A stretch of 64,000 bases of DNA from Streptomyces sp. CB03234 (GTDB lineage: Bacteria; Actinomycetota; Actinomycetes; Streptomycetales; Streptomycetaceae): contig NZ_LIYH01000002.1 of the NCBI RefSeq assembly GCF_001905885.1, positions 301,591 to 365,590 on the forward strand, given 5' to 3'. Position numbers and translations under genes: made by a program. Below, piece by piece: positions 17,469-28,068 of this stretch (within the stretch, counting starts at the first letter, position 1; each line of letters opens with the position of its first letter). The notes beneath the pieces are model-generated. The model ran no database searches. It was not told the DNA's origin and was given only the letters and a program-made list of their open reading frames with translations.

Positions 17469-19008
17469 GCCCATCCGTCGCGCGTTGATCAGTGTCTACG
17501 ACAAGACGGGGCTGGAGGAGCTCGCCCGCGGGCTGCACGAGGGCGGCGTCGAGCTGGTCTCCACCGGCTCCACCGCCGCGAAGATCGCCGCGGCCGGCGT
17601 CCCGGTCACCAAGGTGGAGGAGCTCACCGGCTTCCCCGAGTGCCTGGACGGCCGCGTCAAGACCCTCCACCCGCGCGTGCACGCCGGAATCCTCGCCGAC
17701 CTGCGCCTGGACACGCACCGCGAGCAGCTCGCCGAGCTGGGCGTGGAGCCGTTCGAGCTGGTCGTCGTGAACCTGTACCCGTTCCGCGAGACCGTCGCCT
17801 CCGGCGCGACGCCCGACGAGTGCGTCGAGCAGATCGACATCGGCGGCCCCTCCATGGTGCGCGCCGCCGCCAAGAACCACCCCTCCGTCGCGGTCGTCAC
17901 CTCCCCGGCCCGGTACGGCGACGTCCTCGACGCCGTCAAGGCGGGCGGCTTCGACCTGACCGCCCGCAAGCGCCTGGCCGCCGAGGCGTTCCAGCACACC
18001 GCCGCGTACGACGTCGCCGTGGCGTCCTGGTTCGCCGACGAGTACGCCGCCGCCGACGACAGCGGCTTCCCGGACTTCCTGGGGACGACGTACGCCCGCG
18101 GCAACGTCCTGCGCTACGGCGAGAACCCGCACCAGGGCGCCGCGCTGTACGTCGACGGGACGGGCGGCCTCGCCGAGGCCGAGCAGCTGCACGGCAAGGA
18201 GATGTCGTACAACAACTACACGGACACCGACGCCGCGCGCCGGGCCGCGTACGACCACTCCGAGCCGTGCGTGGCGATCATCAAGCACGCGAACCCGTGC
18301 GGCATCGCGATCGGCGCCGACGTCGGGGAGGCGCACCGCAAGGCCCACGCCTGCGACCCGCTGTCCGCCTTCGGCGGCGTCATCGCCGTCAACCGGCCGG
18401 TGACCGTGGAGATGGCCGAGCAGGTCGCCGAGATCTTCACTGAGGTGATCGTGGCGCCGTACTACGAGGCCGGTGCGGTCGAGGTGCTCTCCCGCAAGAA
18501 GAACATCCGCGTGCTGCGCTGCCCGGACGCCCCGTCCGCCCCCGTCGAGGTCAAGCCGATCGACGGCGGCGCGCTCCTCCAGGTCACCGACCGCCTCCAG
18601 GCCGAGGGCGACGACCCGGCCAACTGGACCCTCGCCGCGGGCGAGGCCCTGCCCGCCGACGAGCTGGCCGAGCTGGCCTTCGCCTGGAAGGCGTGCCGCG
18701 CGGTCAAGTCCAACGCCATCCTGCTCGCCAAGGACGGCGCCAGCGTCGGCGTCGGCATGGGCCAGGTCAACCGCGTCGACTCGGCCAAGCTCGCCGTCGA
18801 GCGGGCCGGCGAGGAGCGCGCCCGTGGCTCGTACGCCGCGTCCGACGCGTTCTTCCCGTTCCCCGACGCCTTCGAGGTCCTCGCCGAGGCCGGCGTGAAG
18901 GCCGTCGCCCAGCCGGGCGGTTCGGTCCGCGACGAGCTGGTCGTCGAGGCGGCGAAGAAGGCGGGCGTGACGATGTACTTCACGGGCACGCGCCACTTCT
19001 TCCACTGA
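17455..19008 (+). CDS. purH: Bifunctional AICAR formyltransferase/IMP cyclohydrolase
   Basis: The 517-residue enzyme performs the last two steps of IMP synthesis. The N-terminal MGS-like IMP cyclohydrolase domain ([20 protein letters not shown], then STGSTAAKI) is followed by the AICAR transformylase domain from about residue 200 ([21 protein letters not shown] with the catalytic Lys-His, [10 protein letters not shown]). Length fits the family. ATG 17455 lies inside the purN end. GTG 17461 is the alternative, and AAAGG at 17447-17451 is better spaced for it, so the start is uncertain by two codons. Terminators follow at 19033 and 19101. Confidence 0.96.
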   Translation: MSVNKPIRRALISVYDKTGLEELARGLHEGGVELVSTGSTAAKIAAAGVPVTKVEELTGFPECLDGRVKTLHPRVHAGILADLRLDTHREQLAELGVEPFELVVVNLYPFRETVASGATPDECVEQIDIGGPSMVRAAAKNHPSVAVVTSPARYGDVLDAVKAGGFDLTARKRLAAEAFQHTAAYDVAVASWFADEYAAADDSGFPDFLGTTYARGNVLRYGENPHQGAALYVDGTGGLAEAEQLHGKEMSYNNYTDTDAARRAAYDHSEPCVAIIKHANPCGIAIGADVGEAHRKAHACDPLSAFGGVIAVNRPVTVEMAEQVAEIFTEVIVAPYYEAGAVEVLSRKKNIRVLRCPDAPSAPVEVKPIDGGALLQVTDRLQAEGDDPANWTLAAGEALPADELAELAFAWKACRAVKSNAILLAKDGASVGVGMGQVNRVDSAKLAVERAGEERARGSYAASDAFFPFPDAFEVLAEAGVKAVAQPGGSVRDELVVEAAKKAGVTMYFTGTRHFFH

Positions 19009-19032
19009 CCCGACGACTGACACGACGCGACA

Positions 19033-19065
19033 CCGGGCCGCATCCTCCAGAAGGACGCGGCCCGG
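19033..19065 (+). terminator. Terminator hairpin after purH
   Basis: CCGGGCCGC (19033-19041) pairs with GCGGCCCGG (19057-19065). An inner TCCT/AGGA pairing extends the stem across a mismatch. It begins 25 nt after the purH stop. Confidence 0.75.
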
Positions 19066-19100
19066 CAGCTCGGCGGCGATGTCCTCCGGACGGCGACGAC

Positions 19101-19146
19101 GAAGGGCCGTGTGCCACCGCCGGAGAGCGGTGGCACACGGCCCTTC
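19101..19146. terminator. Perfect 20-bp bidirectional terminator
   Basis: The arms at 19101-19120 and 19127-19146 are exact inverted copies (GAAGGGCCGTGTGCCACCGC and its complement) around loop CGGAGA. It lies between convergent purH and the minus membrane-protein gene ending at 19161, so it can serve both. Confidence 0.88.
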
Positions 19147-19160
19147 TCCGGGCAGCCGGT

Positions 19161-19736
19161 TCAGTGACGCGGCCGCTTGAACCAGGCGGCGGTGTCACCC
19201 TTCGCCGCGAAGACGATGAGGATGATGGCGACGACCAGGGTCGCGATGCCGATCGGCAGCTGGAACAGACCGCCGACGATGGCGAACGATGCCCAGACGA
19301 TGGTGCAGACGCGGACGCCGTTGGCGCCGTTCTTGAACATGAGTGCCAGCACGAGGCCGAGGACGGCGAAGAGGAGCGCTATGCCGGCGAAGACGGCGAT
19401 GGCGCCCTTGGCGAAGTCGGACACGACCTCCGCGTCTTCGCCGCTGAGGCCGCTGCCGCTCTGGCCGACGGCCTCATCGACCGTGCCCATCTGGGAGAAC
19501 GCGTAGACCGCGTAGACGACCTGAAGCGCAATGATCACCCACAGCAGGACGCGCGCGGTCTTGGCGCTGCCCGGCATCTGGGGGGCCGCAGCCGGGTAAC
19601 CGCCGACACCGGCCTGCTGCTGGGGGTAGCCGTAGCCGGGCTGCTGCGGCTGGCCCTGCTGGGGGTAGCCGTAACCGGGCTGCTGCGGCTGGCCTTGTGG
19701 CTGGCCGTAAGGATTGTTCGGGTCGCCGAAGCTCAT
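19161..19736 (-). CDS. Membrane protein with Gln/Pro/Gly/Tyr-rich N terminus
   Basis: The 191-residue protein starts MSFGDPNNPYGQPQGQPQQP and contains a twice-repeated unit of the type QGQPQQPGYGYPQ. Four hydrophobic segments follow (VLLWVIIALQVVYAVYAF, GAIAVFAGIALLFAVLGLVL, VCTIVWASFAIVGGLF, GIATLVVAIILIVFA). The Gln/Pro/Gly/Tyr head is common in small actinobacterial membrane proteins of unknown role. The start at 19736 is followed by a clear family N terminus; an in-frame extension upstream lacks coding character. It is divergent from folD with a 224-nt intergenic region. Confidence 0.85.
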   Translation of the reverse strand: MSFGDPNNPYGQPQGQPQQPGYGYPQQGQPQQPGYGYPQQQAGVGGYPAAAPQMPGSAKTARVLLWVIIALQVVYAVYAFSQMGTVDEAVGQSGSGLSGEDAEVVSDFAKGAIAVFAGIALLFAVLGLVLALMFKNGANGVRVCTIVWASFAIVGGLFQLPIGIATLVVAIILIVFAAKGDTAAWFKRPRH

Positions 19737-19960
19737 GGCGGGTTTCCTCCGTTGATGTGCGGGGACGGCGCGGCCCGCGCGGAGGAACTTCACATACTTT
19801 TGAGCGGTTTTGCCCCCCGGCACTGCCCGCGGCACTGCGCCGATCATCGTTGTCCTATCGTCGACTTTTTGTCCAGTCGGAATAACGAGGTGTTGTGCAA
19901 GTGCAACCTCGCGCACAGGCGAATTGGAACCGGGGCGGGGTCATCCGCGAGGATGGGCAC

Positions 19961-20827
19961 ATGACCGCCCAGATTCTCGATGGCAAGGCCACCGCCGCCG
20001 CGATCAAGTCCGAACTGACCGCCCGCGTGGCGGACCTCAAGGCCAAGGGCATCACCCCGGGCCTCGGCACCATCCTGGTCGGCGACGACCCGGGCAGCCA
20101 GAAGTACGTCGCGGGCAAGCACCGCGACTGCGCGGAGGTCGGTATCGCCTCCATCCAGCGGAAACTGCCCGCCACCGCCACGCAGGACGAGATCGAGGCG
20201 GTCGTACGCGAGCTGAACGAGGACCCCGCCTGCACCGGCTACATCGTGCAGCTGCCGCTCCCCAAGGGCATCGACGAGAACCGCATCCTGGAGCTCATGG
20301 ACCCGGCCAAGGACGCGGACGGGCTCCACCCGATGAACCTGGGCCGCCTCGTACTCAACGAGCCCGCCCCGCTGCCCTGCACCCCGAACGGCATCATCAC
20401 GCTGCTGCGCGCGCACGGCGTCGAGATCAACGGCGCGGAGGTCGTCGTGGTCGGCCGCGGCACGACCATCGGGCGCCCGATGCCGCTGCTGCTCACCCGT
20501 AAGTCCGAGAACGCGACGGTCACGCAGTGCCACACCGGTACGCGGGACCTCGCCGCGCACCTGCGGCGGGCCGACATCATCGTGGCCGCGGCGGGCGTAC
20601 CGCACCTGATCAAGCCCGAGGACGTCAAGCCGGGCGCGGCGGTGCTGGACGTGGGCGTCAGCCGCGACGAGAGCGGCAAGATCGTCGGCGATGTGCACCC
20701 GGGCGTCAACGAGGTCGCCGGGTGGCGCGCCCCGAACCCGGGCGGTGTCGGCCCGATGACGCGTGCCCAGCTGCTGGTCAACGTCGTCGAGGCGGCCGAG
20801 CGCGCCGCCGCCGCGACCGCGAGCTGA
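19961..20827 (+). CDS. folD: Methylenetetrahydrofolate dehydrogenase/cyclohydrolase
   Basis: The 288-residue bifunctional enzyme interconverts 5,10-methylene- and 10-formyl-tetrahydrofolate, supplying the formyl donor used by PurN and PurH. Signatures are [19 protein letters not shown] with the catalytic Lys, [22 protein letters not shown] and the NADP loop [16 protein letters not shown] 19961 begins [16 protein letters not shown] downstream DUF3017 gene follows after 23 nt. Confidence 0.97.
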   Translation: MTAQILDGKATAAAIKSELTARVADLKAKGITPGLGTILVGDDPGSQKYVAGKHRDCAEVGIASIQRKLPATATQDEIEAVVRELNEDPACTGYIVQLPLPKGIDENRILELMDPAKDADGLHPMNLGRLVLNEPAPLPCTPNGIITLLRAHGVEINGAEVVVVGRGTTIGRPMPLLLTRKSENATVTQCHTGTRDLAAHLRRADIIVAAAGVPHLIKPEDVKPGAAVLDVGVSRDESGKIVGDVHPGVNEVAGWRAPNPGGVGPMTRAQLLVNVVEAAERAAAATAS

Positions 20828-20850
20828 GCCGGACGGGAGAGGGCGACCCC

Positions 20851-21789
20851 ATGGGCGTACGGGCGAACGACGACTCCGCCACCCCACGCGTGAGCGGTGG
20901 CGGTCCTCCGGCTGCGGAGAGCTCCGGCGGCCACCGCTCGGCCGGCAGCCCGGGCCCGGATGCGGACCCCGCCCGCAAGCCCGCCGCCGCCCCCGCCACC
21001 GGCCTGGTCGGCGACCGCCCGCTCGCGGCCGAGCCCGCCCGGGCCGCCGGTCGCGACGCCACCGGCGACCCGGCCACCGGCGACCCGGCCACCGGCCCGG
21101 TCGGGCCCGTCGCCACCGCCGCCGCCCGCCCGGCTGCCGAACCCGCCGACGCCCGCGCCGCCGCCCGCCCGGCCAAGGGCTCAGCCGCTCACTCGGCCGA
21201 CGGCCCGGCTGCCGAATCTGCCGATCCTGCCGCGCCCGCCGGTGCCGACGAGCCTCGCGCCGCCGCCCGCCCGGCCGAGGGCTCGGCCGCCCGCCCGGCC
21301 GAGGGCCACGCCGCCGGACCCGCCGCCGACCGTTCGGCCGGGCGCGCCGTCGCCGGACCCGCCGACGCCGGCGAGGCGGTGCGTCCGGTGCGGGCGTCAC
21401 GGAGGCCGCCCACCGTCACGCGGGACACCGCGCGGCCGGAGGGGGGCGGCCGGGCGGCGCCGGGGGACGCGCCGGCGCCCGCGCGGCAGTGGCCGTTGCT
21501 CACCGTGCTGGGGCTGACCGCGCTCGGACTGCTGGTCGTCGGGTTCGACCCGTTCCCGCAGGCGCCGCGGATCGGGGCCATGCTCATCGGTGTCGCCCTG
21601 CTGACCGGTGCCGCCATGCGGCGCGTCCTGCCCTCCGTCGGGATGCTGGCCGTCCGGTCCCGCTTCACCGACATGGCCGCGTACGGCGTGCTCGGGGCCA
21701 GCATCGTGCTGCTGTCGCTGATGACCCAGCCGGATCCCTGGCTGGAGATCCCGTTCCTGGAGGACGCCGTCCGGTTCGCGGTGCGCTAG
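20851..21789 (+). CDS. DUF3017 membrane protein with long Ala/Pro-rich head
   Basis: The 312-residue protein carries a C-terminal DUF3017 module (about residues 205-312) with three or four transmembrane segments ([52 protein letters not shown]). The first 200 residues are low complexity, dominated by Ala, Pro, Gly, Arg and Asp, with repeats such as [13 protein letters not shown] and ARPAEGSAA. Known family members are usually around 100-150 residues, so the extension is unusual and likely variable between strains. It lies 23 nt after folD and is probably co-transcribed. Function unknown. Confidence 0.85.
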   Translation: MGVRANDDSATPRVSGGGPPAAESSGGHRSAGSPGPDADPARKPAAAPATGLVGDRPLAAEPARAAGRDATGDPATGDPATGPVGPVATAAARPAAEPADARAAARPAKGSAAHSADGPAAESADPAAPAGADEPRAAARPAEGSAARPAEGHAAGPAADRSAGRAVAGPADAGEAVRPVRASRRPPTVTRDTARPEGGGRAAPGDAPAPARQWPLLTVLGLTALGLLVVGFDPFPQAPRIGAMLIGVALLTGAAMRRVLPSVGMLAVRSRFTDMAAYGVLGASIVLLSLMTQPDPWLEIPFLEDAVRFAVR

Positions 21790-21955
21790 ACGGCCGCCCC
21801 GCACCACCGGCCCCGCACGGTCGCCGCCCCGCGCGGCCGCCGCCCCGCGCGGCCGCCGCCCCGGACGGCCGCGCCGGACAGGGGGCGCGTACGTCCTCGC
21901 GAGTACCTTGACGAACGAGACATGTCGTCGCCGCGCGAGAGGGACGTACCGCCTC

Positions 21956-23176
21956 ATGTCCAAGATCAAGGCAGCCAATCCCGTCGTCGAGCTCGACGGC
22001 GACGAGATGGCCCGCATCATCTGGCAGTTCATCAGGGACCGGCTGATCCTGCCGTACCTCGACGTCGAGCTGAAGTACTTCGACCTGGGCATCCAGAACC
22101 GTGACGCCACCCGCGACCGGGTGACCGTCGACGCCGCCGACGCCATCAAGCGGTACGGCGTCGGCGTCAAGTGCGCCACGATCACGCCGGACGAGGCGCG
22201 CGTCGAGGAGTTCAAGCTCAAGGCGATGTACCGCTCGCCCAACGGCACCGTCCGCGACATCCTCAGCGGCGTGATCTTCCGTGAGCCGATCATCATGAGC
22301 AACGTGCCCCGGCTCGTCCCGGGCTGGACCAAGCCGATCGTCGTCGGCCGCCACGCCTTCGGCGACCAGTACCGCGCCACCGACCTCAGGGTCCCCGGCC
22401 CCGGCACGCTCACCCTCACCTTCACGCCGGGGGACGGGTCCGATCCGGTCGAGCTGGAGGTCCACGACTTCCCGGGCTCCGGAGTCGCACTCGCCACGTA
22501 CAACCACGACGACTCGATCCGCGACTTCGCGCGCGCCTCGTTCCGCTACGGCCTGGCCCGCGGCTACCCCGTCTACCTGTCCACGAAGAACACGGTCCTG
22601 AAGAAGTACGACGGGCGCTTCAAGGACATCTTCCAGGAGGTCTTCGACGCCGAGTTCAAGGCGGACTTCGACAGCGCGGGCCTGACCTACGAGCACCGCC
22701 TGATCGACGACATGGTCGCCTCGGCCCTGAAGTGGGAGGGCGGATACGTCTGGGCGTGCAAGAACTACGACGGCGACGTCCAGTCCGACTTCGTCGCCCA
22801 GGGCTTCGGCTCGCCCGGCCTGATGACCTCCGTCCTGATGTCCCCCGACGGACGGACCGTCGTGGCGGAGGCCGCGCACGGCACGGTCACCCGCCACTAC
22901 CGCCGCCACCAGCAGTCCAGGCCGACCTCGACGAACCCGATCGCCTCGGTCTTCGCCTGGACCCGGGGCCTGGCCCACCGCGGCAGACTGGACGGTACGC
23001 CGGAGGTGACCCGGTTCACGCAGACCCTGGAGCAGGTCTGCGTCGAGACGGTCGAAGGCGGCCAGATGACCAAGGACCTGGCCCTGCTGATCTCCCCCGA
23101 GCACCCGTGGCTGACCACGGAACAGTTCCTGGACGTCCTCGACACCGGCCTGCAGAAGCGGATGCTGTCGATGTGA
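21956..23176 (+). CDS. icd: NADP-dependent isocitrate dehydrogenase, dimeric type
   Basis: The 406-residue enzyme oxidises isocitrate to 2-oxoglutarate. Size and motifs match the homodimeric eukaryote-like class, not the about 740-residue monomeric class also found in actinobacteria. Visible are the substrate loop [29 protein letters not shown], the metal-binding [16 protein letters not shown] and the NADP-binding [16 protein letters not shown] 21956 begins [20 protein letters not shown] terminator follows at 23197-23231. It lies close to mdh, giving two citric-acid-cycle dehydrogenases near each other. Confidence 0.95.
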   Translation: MSKIKAANPVVELDGDEMARIIWQFIRDRLILPYLDVELKYFDLGIQNRDATRDRVTVDAADAIKRYGVGVKCATITPDEARVEEFKLKAMYRSPNGTVRDILSGVIFREPIIMSNVPRLVPGWTKPIVVGRHAFGDQYRATDLRVPGPGTLTLTFTPGDGSDPVELEVHDFPGSGVALATYNHDDSIRDFARASFRYGLARGYPVYLSTKNTVLKKYDGRFKDIFQEVFDAEFKADFDSAGLTYEHRLIDDMVASALKWEGGYVWACKNYDGDVQSDFVAQGFGSPGLMTSVLMSPDGRTVVAEAAHGTVTRHYRRHQQSRPTSTNPIASVFAWTRGLAHRGRLDGTPEVTRFTQTLEQVCVETVEGGQMTKDLALLISPEHPWLTTEQFLDVLDTGLQKRMLSM

Positions 23177-23196
23177 GCCCGGGCACGGCGGGTCGC

Positions 23197-23231
23197 GGCG
23201 CCCGTCCTCTCCCCCGAGCAGGACGGGCGCC
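23197..23231 (+). terminator. Terminator hairpin after icd
   Basis: GGCGCCCGTCCT (23197-23208) and AGGACGGGCGCC (23220-23231) are perfect 12-bp arms with an 11-nt loop, 20 nt after the icd stop. The remaining roughly 325 nt to the next start (23232-23556) hold no gene and probably contain the promoter of the next gene. Confidence 0.85.
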
Positions 23232-23556
23232 GTGACCTGCGTATGAGCGTCATGCACTCGCCAAGCGCGTTCAAGACATGTCCGGGGCCTGTGGCACGGA
23301 GGTGACCATTCCGGCATGGTGTGATCGACCCGCAACGGATGCGAAACTGGGGCGGCACTCAGGACAGGGGCGCGTAAGGGGGCACGCCCATGTTCCGGAT
23401 GCGCCCGTGCGCCCCCGCTCCAGGAACTGTCATCCTGGCTCCGCGCATCCCTCTCGGTGACACCTCGGTGGAGACCTCGGTGAGCACCGTGAGGCGTCAG
23501 GGGGCACGCAGCGCGGGGAGCACATCAGGCACGTACGGGGGGACAAGGGGGAGGCA

Positions 23557-24717
23557 ATGCCTCGTTGGAAGGCGCTACCGGAGGAACTCGACCCGCAGGT
23601 CAAGGAGTTCGCGAGTCAGCTGCGCCGGCTGGTGGACCGCAGCGGTCTGAGCATCGCCGCGGTTTCGGACCGCACCGGGTACAGCAAGACGTCGTGGGAG
23701 CGCTATCTCAACGGGCGGCTCCTCGCGCCCAGGGGGGCGATCGTCGCGCTGGCCGAGGTGACCGGGACGAACCCGGTGCACCTCACCACCATGTGGGAGC
23801 TCGCGGAGCGCGCCTGGAGCCGCGCCGAGATGCGCCACGACATGACGATGGAGGCCATACGGATCTCCCAGGCGCGCGCCGCGCTGGGCGAGTTCGGCGG
23901 CACCGCCGGGCCGGGCGCCGACGGCTCGTCGCGGGTGAAGGCGACACCGGGGGCGGACCGCGCCCCGGACCGGGGTGCCGACCGCCCCGCCGAGCGGGGC
24001 CCCGGCCGCGCCCCGGACCGAGGTGCCGGGCGGGCCGCCGAGCGGCCGTCCGTCATACCGCCCGACGGCGGCCCCAACGGGCCCGCCCGCCGTGGCCCGG
24101 CGGCCTCCGCGACACCGTCCCCGTCCGCGCCCCCGTCCGCGCCCCTGTCCGGGCGCCCGTCCGGGCCCCCGTCCTCGTCCCCCTCCCGGCGGCGCCCGTC
24201 CCGGTCCGCGCCGCAGGGCAAGCGCAAGGTGGCCGTGTTCGTGGCCGGCGTCGTGGGTGCCCTGCTGGTGATAGCCGCGGCCGTCCTGCTGACCGACCTC
24301 GGCGGCGACGACGGCCCCGCCGGGAACGTCGCGCAGTCGCCGACGGCCACCCCCAGCACCAGCGCCTCCAAGTCGCTGCCCGCCGGGGTGAAGTGCGCCG
24401 GCGACGACTGCACGGGCCAGGACCCCGAGGCCATGGGCTGCGGCGGCCAGTACGCCACGACGACCCAGTCCGCGACGGTCGGCACGGCCAAGGTCGAGGT
24501 CCGCTACAGCGAGACGTGCGGGGCGGCATGGGCCCGTATCACCCAGGCGGTGGCCGGCGACAAGGTCACGATCTCCGCGGGCGGCGAGACGCAGAACGGC
24601 TCGGTGAAGATCGACAAGGACGCGTACACGCCGATGGTGGCGGTGGCCGACGGCGCCGAGCCGAAGGCCTGCGCCACGCTGGCGAACGACACGAAGGGCT
24701 GTACGGACGAGCAGTGA
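23557..24717 (+). CDS. Transmembrane HTH protein with DUF2690 domain
   Basis: The 386-residue protein has an XRE-type helix-turn-helix (residues about 15-75, including SIAAVSDRTGYSKTSWERYL). A long Pro/Ser/Arg/Asp-rich linker follows (residues 120-220). One transmembrane helix (VAVFVAGVVGALLVIAAAVL) lies at about residues 228-248. The C-terminal extracytoplasmic DUF2690 domain (about 270-386) carries the cysteines seen in VKCAGDDCTG, AMGCGGQY, SETCGAAW, KACAT and KGCTD. The layout suggests a membrane-anchored DNA-binding sensor. ATG 23557 follows GGGGGAGG. It sits alone between icd and mdh. Confidence 0.85.
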   Translation: MPRWKALPEELDPQVKEFASQLRRLVDRSGLSIAAVSDRTGYSKTSWERYLNGRLLAPRGAIVALAEVTGTNPVHLTTMWELAERAWSRAEMRHDMTMEAIRISQARAALGEFGGTAGPGADGSSRVKATPGADRAPDRGADRPAERGPGRAPDRGAGRAAERPSVIPPDGGPNGPARRGPAASATPSPSAPPSAPLSGRPSGPPSSSPSRRRPSRSAPQGKRKVAVFVAGVVGALLVIAAAVLLTDLGGDDGPAGNVAQSPTATPSTSASKSLPAGVKCAGDDCTGQDPEAMGCGGQYATTTQSATVGTAKVEVRYSETCGAAWARITQAVAGDKVTISAGGETQNGSVKIDKDAYTPMVAVADGAEPKACATLANDTKGCTDEQ

Positions 24718-24769
24718 GCCGAGACACAAGGGGGCGGCGGTGCGCGGGGGCGCGGGTCCGATAGCCTGA

Positions 24770-25867
<1,098 letters not shown>

Positions 25868-25879
25868 CGCCCCGCCACT

Positions 25880-27031
25880 TCACCGCCCCCGGTAGCTCTC
25901 CCGCTGCCGGGGGCGCGGTGTTTCCACCGGGGCGGTGGCGCCGACGTACGGGCGCCGCAGCCGGAGGAAGGGCAGTTCGATGGCGTGGTACGTCACGAAC
26001 GACACCGCGACCGTCAGCGGCAGGGCCACCAGCAGCGTGACCAGGAACGCGGCCCACACCGGCGGCAGGCCGCCCGGGAACCGGCCCCACTCGCCGATCA
26101 CCGTCAGCACCATGAAGTGCGTCAGGTACACGGAGAAGCTGACCTCCCCCAGCCGGGCGAGGGCCCGCGACAGCCACCCACCGGCCCCGTCCCGGCACTT
26201 CGCGACGTACGCCGCCACCACCAGCGCCCACACCGCGCCCTCCGCCCCGCTCCAGGCGAGCTTCAGCGGGCTGTCGGAGACGAACCCGTGGACCTGGTTG
26301 AACGACCAGAGCAGCCCCAGCGCCAGGGCCAGCGCCACCGGCGGCAGCCACGCGGCCCGCAGCCGGTCCCGGTGGTGCACGTACACCCAGGCGGCCAGCA
26401 TCCCCAGCAGGAACTGGTCGATGCGCCCGGCCAGGCCCAGGTAGAGCGACGCGGTGTGGGGTTCGGGCACCGGGCTGCTCAGCCACACCAGCGCCCGCAG
26501 CAGCGACACCGCCGCCAGCAGCCGCAGCAGGGCGCCCGGCCCGCGCTCGCCGAGGAGCCGGTTGAGCAGCGGGAAGACCAGGTAGAACTGCATCTCCACG
26601 CAGAGCGTCCAGAAGACGCCGCCGTACGGCTGTGTCGGCGTCGCGAACGTCAGGATCCGCAGCAGGTCCTGGAACGTGGGCATGGCGACCTGGGTGGCGA
26701 GGCCCAGGACGGCGACGACCAGGTAGAGCGGGTAGACGCGCAGCAGCCGGTTGGTGAGGAAGCGGCCGTAGCGGACCGGCTTGCCGTACGCGCCGACGGT
26801 GAAGATGAAGCCGGACAGGACCATGAACAGGGCGACGCCCGTGTGGCCCTCGAAGACGAGCGTGGCGGCCGGGTTGTCCGAGTACAACCAGTCCGTCGCA
26901 GGGACGAAGCGGCGGCCCTCGATGCGCGCGCTCAGCAGCTGGCAGCCGTGGTACAGGACGACGAGCACGGCGGCGACGGCCCGCAGATGGTCGACGGGGG
27001 CGAGGTAGACGCGGTCGTCGCTGCTGCGCAT
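25880..27031 (-). CDS. Acyltransferase 3 family membrane protein
   Basis: The 383-residue protein has about ten membrane segments and the family opening VDHLRAVAAVLVVLYHGCQLL, then GVALFMVLSGFIFTVG, FLTNRLLRVYPLYLVV, and SFSVYLTHF near the C terminus. Such enzymes transfer acyl groups to sugars or surface glycans, and the target cannot be read from this context. The GC-rich inverted segment CACCGCCCCCGG/CCGGGGGCGCGGTG (25881-25920) lies over its 3' end and may terminate both it and mdh. ATG 27031 starts MRSSDDRVYLAPVDHLR. Confidence 0.88.
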   Translation of the reverse strand: MRSSDDRVYLAPVDHLRAVAAVLVVLYHGCQLLSARIEGRRFVPATDWLYSDNPAATLVFEGHTGVALFMVLSGFIFTVGAYGKPVRYGRFLTNRLLRVYPLYLVVAVLGLATQVAMPTFQDLLRILTFATPTQPYGGVFWTLCVEMQFYLVFPLLNRLLGERGPGALLRLLAAVSLLRALVWLSSPVPEPHTASLYLGLAGRIDQFLLGMLAAWVYVHHRDRLRAAWLPPVALALALGLLWSFNQVHGFVSDSPLKLAWSGAEGAVWALVVAAYVAKCRDGAGGWLSRALARLGEVSFSVYLTHFMVLTVIGEWGRFPGGLPPVWAAFLVTLLVALPLTVAVSFVTYHAIELPFLRLRRPYVGATAPVETPRPRQRESYRGR

Positions 27032-27137
27032 GGACGCACCCTAGGTCGGCCGGGACCCCCTGGCCGGGAGCGACGCCCGAACCGGTCATCCATTCGGATC
27101 ATTGCGAAAGTGCTATGAGATGTAGTACTTCTTATAC

Positions 27138-27392
27138 ATGAGCGAGCAGGTACACAACAGGCTGGCCGTGGTCAGGGCGGAGCGGAAGGTGTCGCGCCAG
27201 GCACTCGCCGACGCCCTGGGCGTCCACTACCAGACCATCGGCTACATCGAGCGGGGGCAGTACAACCCGAGCCTTGACCTGGCGTTGAAGGCGGCCCGCT
27301 ACTTCGGGCTGCCGGTGGAGGCGCTGTTCTCCCTGGAGCCGTTCCAGCCGCTCACCACGGAGCTTTACGGGGACAACGGGAGGAAGCAGTGA
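27138..27392 (+). CDS. Small XRE-family regulator
   Basis: The 84-residue protein is a single helix-turn-helix domain (RQALADALGVHYQTIGYIER) of the compact Cro/YozG-like type. No Shine-Dalgarno sequence precedes ATG 27138. A TTGCGA (27102-27107) and AT-rich TAGTAC/TATACA elements just upstream suggest a leaderless transcript or a self-operator (ATGTA...TACAT, 27119-27138). It overlaps the next gene by 4 nt, a common pairing of a small HTH protein with a membrane protein whose expression it may control. Confidence 0.9.
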   Translation: MSEQVHNRLAVVRAERKVSRQALADALGVHYQTIGYIERGQYNPSLDLALKAARYFGLPVEALFSLEPFQPLTTELYGDNGRKQ

Positions 27393-27934
27393 CCATCACC
27401 GCGACGCGCCACGACCGGCGGATGTACGCGATCATGAACAGGCGCGACATGCAGGCCCTGGGCCGCACGGCCGCACGCCGCCGCGCCTGGGTCGCGGCGC
27501 ACATCGCGCTCACCGCCGCCTCGGTGGCGCTCTGGCTCGGCAGCGTCCACCTCGGCCCGCTGTGGATGCCGTTCGCCCTGCTGGCGCTGGTCCTGCCCTG
27601 GTGCGTCGCCATGGGTGCCATCAACGGCGCCACGCGCGGGCTGCTGGAGCTGCGCGGCCGCATGCTGGACGAGCGCCAGCTCGTCGAGCGGGACCGGGTC
27701 CGGGCCATCGCCCACCGGATCACCCTCGGGCTGCTGTTCGCCGGGGCGGCCGGGACGGGGCTCGCCGCCTGGCTCGGCGGGGTCCGCTACGACGGTGGCG
27801 TGCTGTTCCCGGCGCTCTTCGCCCTGCTGGTCACGCACTGGATGCTGCCCGCCTGGGTGGCCTGCCTGCGAGTCCAGGACGACCTTCCGGACGAGGTCGC
27901 CGACGAGGCCCTCGAAACCGCCGCCCGCGACTGA
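27389..27934 (+). CDS. DUF2178-like membrane protein, partner of HTH gene
   Basis: The 181-residue protein has four hydrophobic segments (VAAHIALTAASVALWLGSV, PLWMPFALLALVLPWCVAMG, RITLGLLFAGAAGTGLAAWL, GGVLFPALFALLVTHWMLPA). The charged loop LRGRMLDERQLVERDRVRA between the second and third resembles the LDERE motif of small membrane proteins encoded beside XRE regulators. GTG 27389 overlaps the regulator's stop. The family name is tentative and the function unknown. Confidence 0.75.
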   Translation: MTITATRHDRRMYAIMNRRDMQALGRTAARRRAWVAAHIALTAASVALWLGSVHLGPLWMPFALLALVLPWCVAMGAINGATRGLLELRGRMLDERQLVERDRVRAIAHRITLGLLFAGAAGTGLAAWLGGVRYDGGVLFPALFALLVTHWMLPAWVACLRVQDDLPDEVADEALETAARD

Positions 27935-27990
27935 GCGCGACCGCCCCGCTACCCCGGCGGGGAGTGAGCAAACCCACTTTCGCGCATGCT

Positions 27991-28056
27991 TTCCGTTCCC
28001 GAGGGCAGGGACCCCGGTCGCCGACCACCGTCGGTGACGAATGAACGGGAACGGAA
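27991..28056 (+). promoter_or_regulatory. Foldable leader that can mask the betB ribosome binding site
   Basis: TTCCGTTCCCG (27991-28001) and CGGGAACGGAA (28046-28056) are perfect 11-bp arms. The 3' arm overlaps the ribosome binding site GGAAGG (28053-28058). Inside, GTCGCCGAC (28017-28025) and GTCGGTGAC (28030-28038) form a 9-bp stem with one G.U and loop CACC. The nested fold would hide the site that starts the betaine operon, so it may be a translational switch. It matches no riboswitch class I recognise. Confidence 0.5.
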
Positions 28057-28068
28057 GGCAAACGCGAC

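Noticed and set aside
19737..19960. ZTP riboswitch upstream of folD
   Set aside because: Neither GACTGGCG nor CCGCCTGGGCA is present in the intergenic region.
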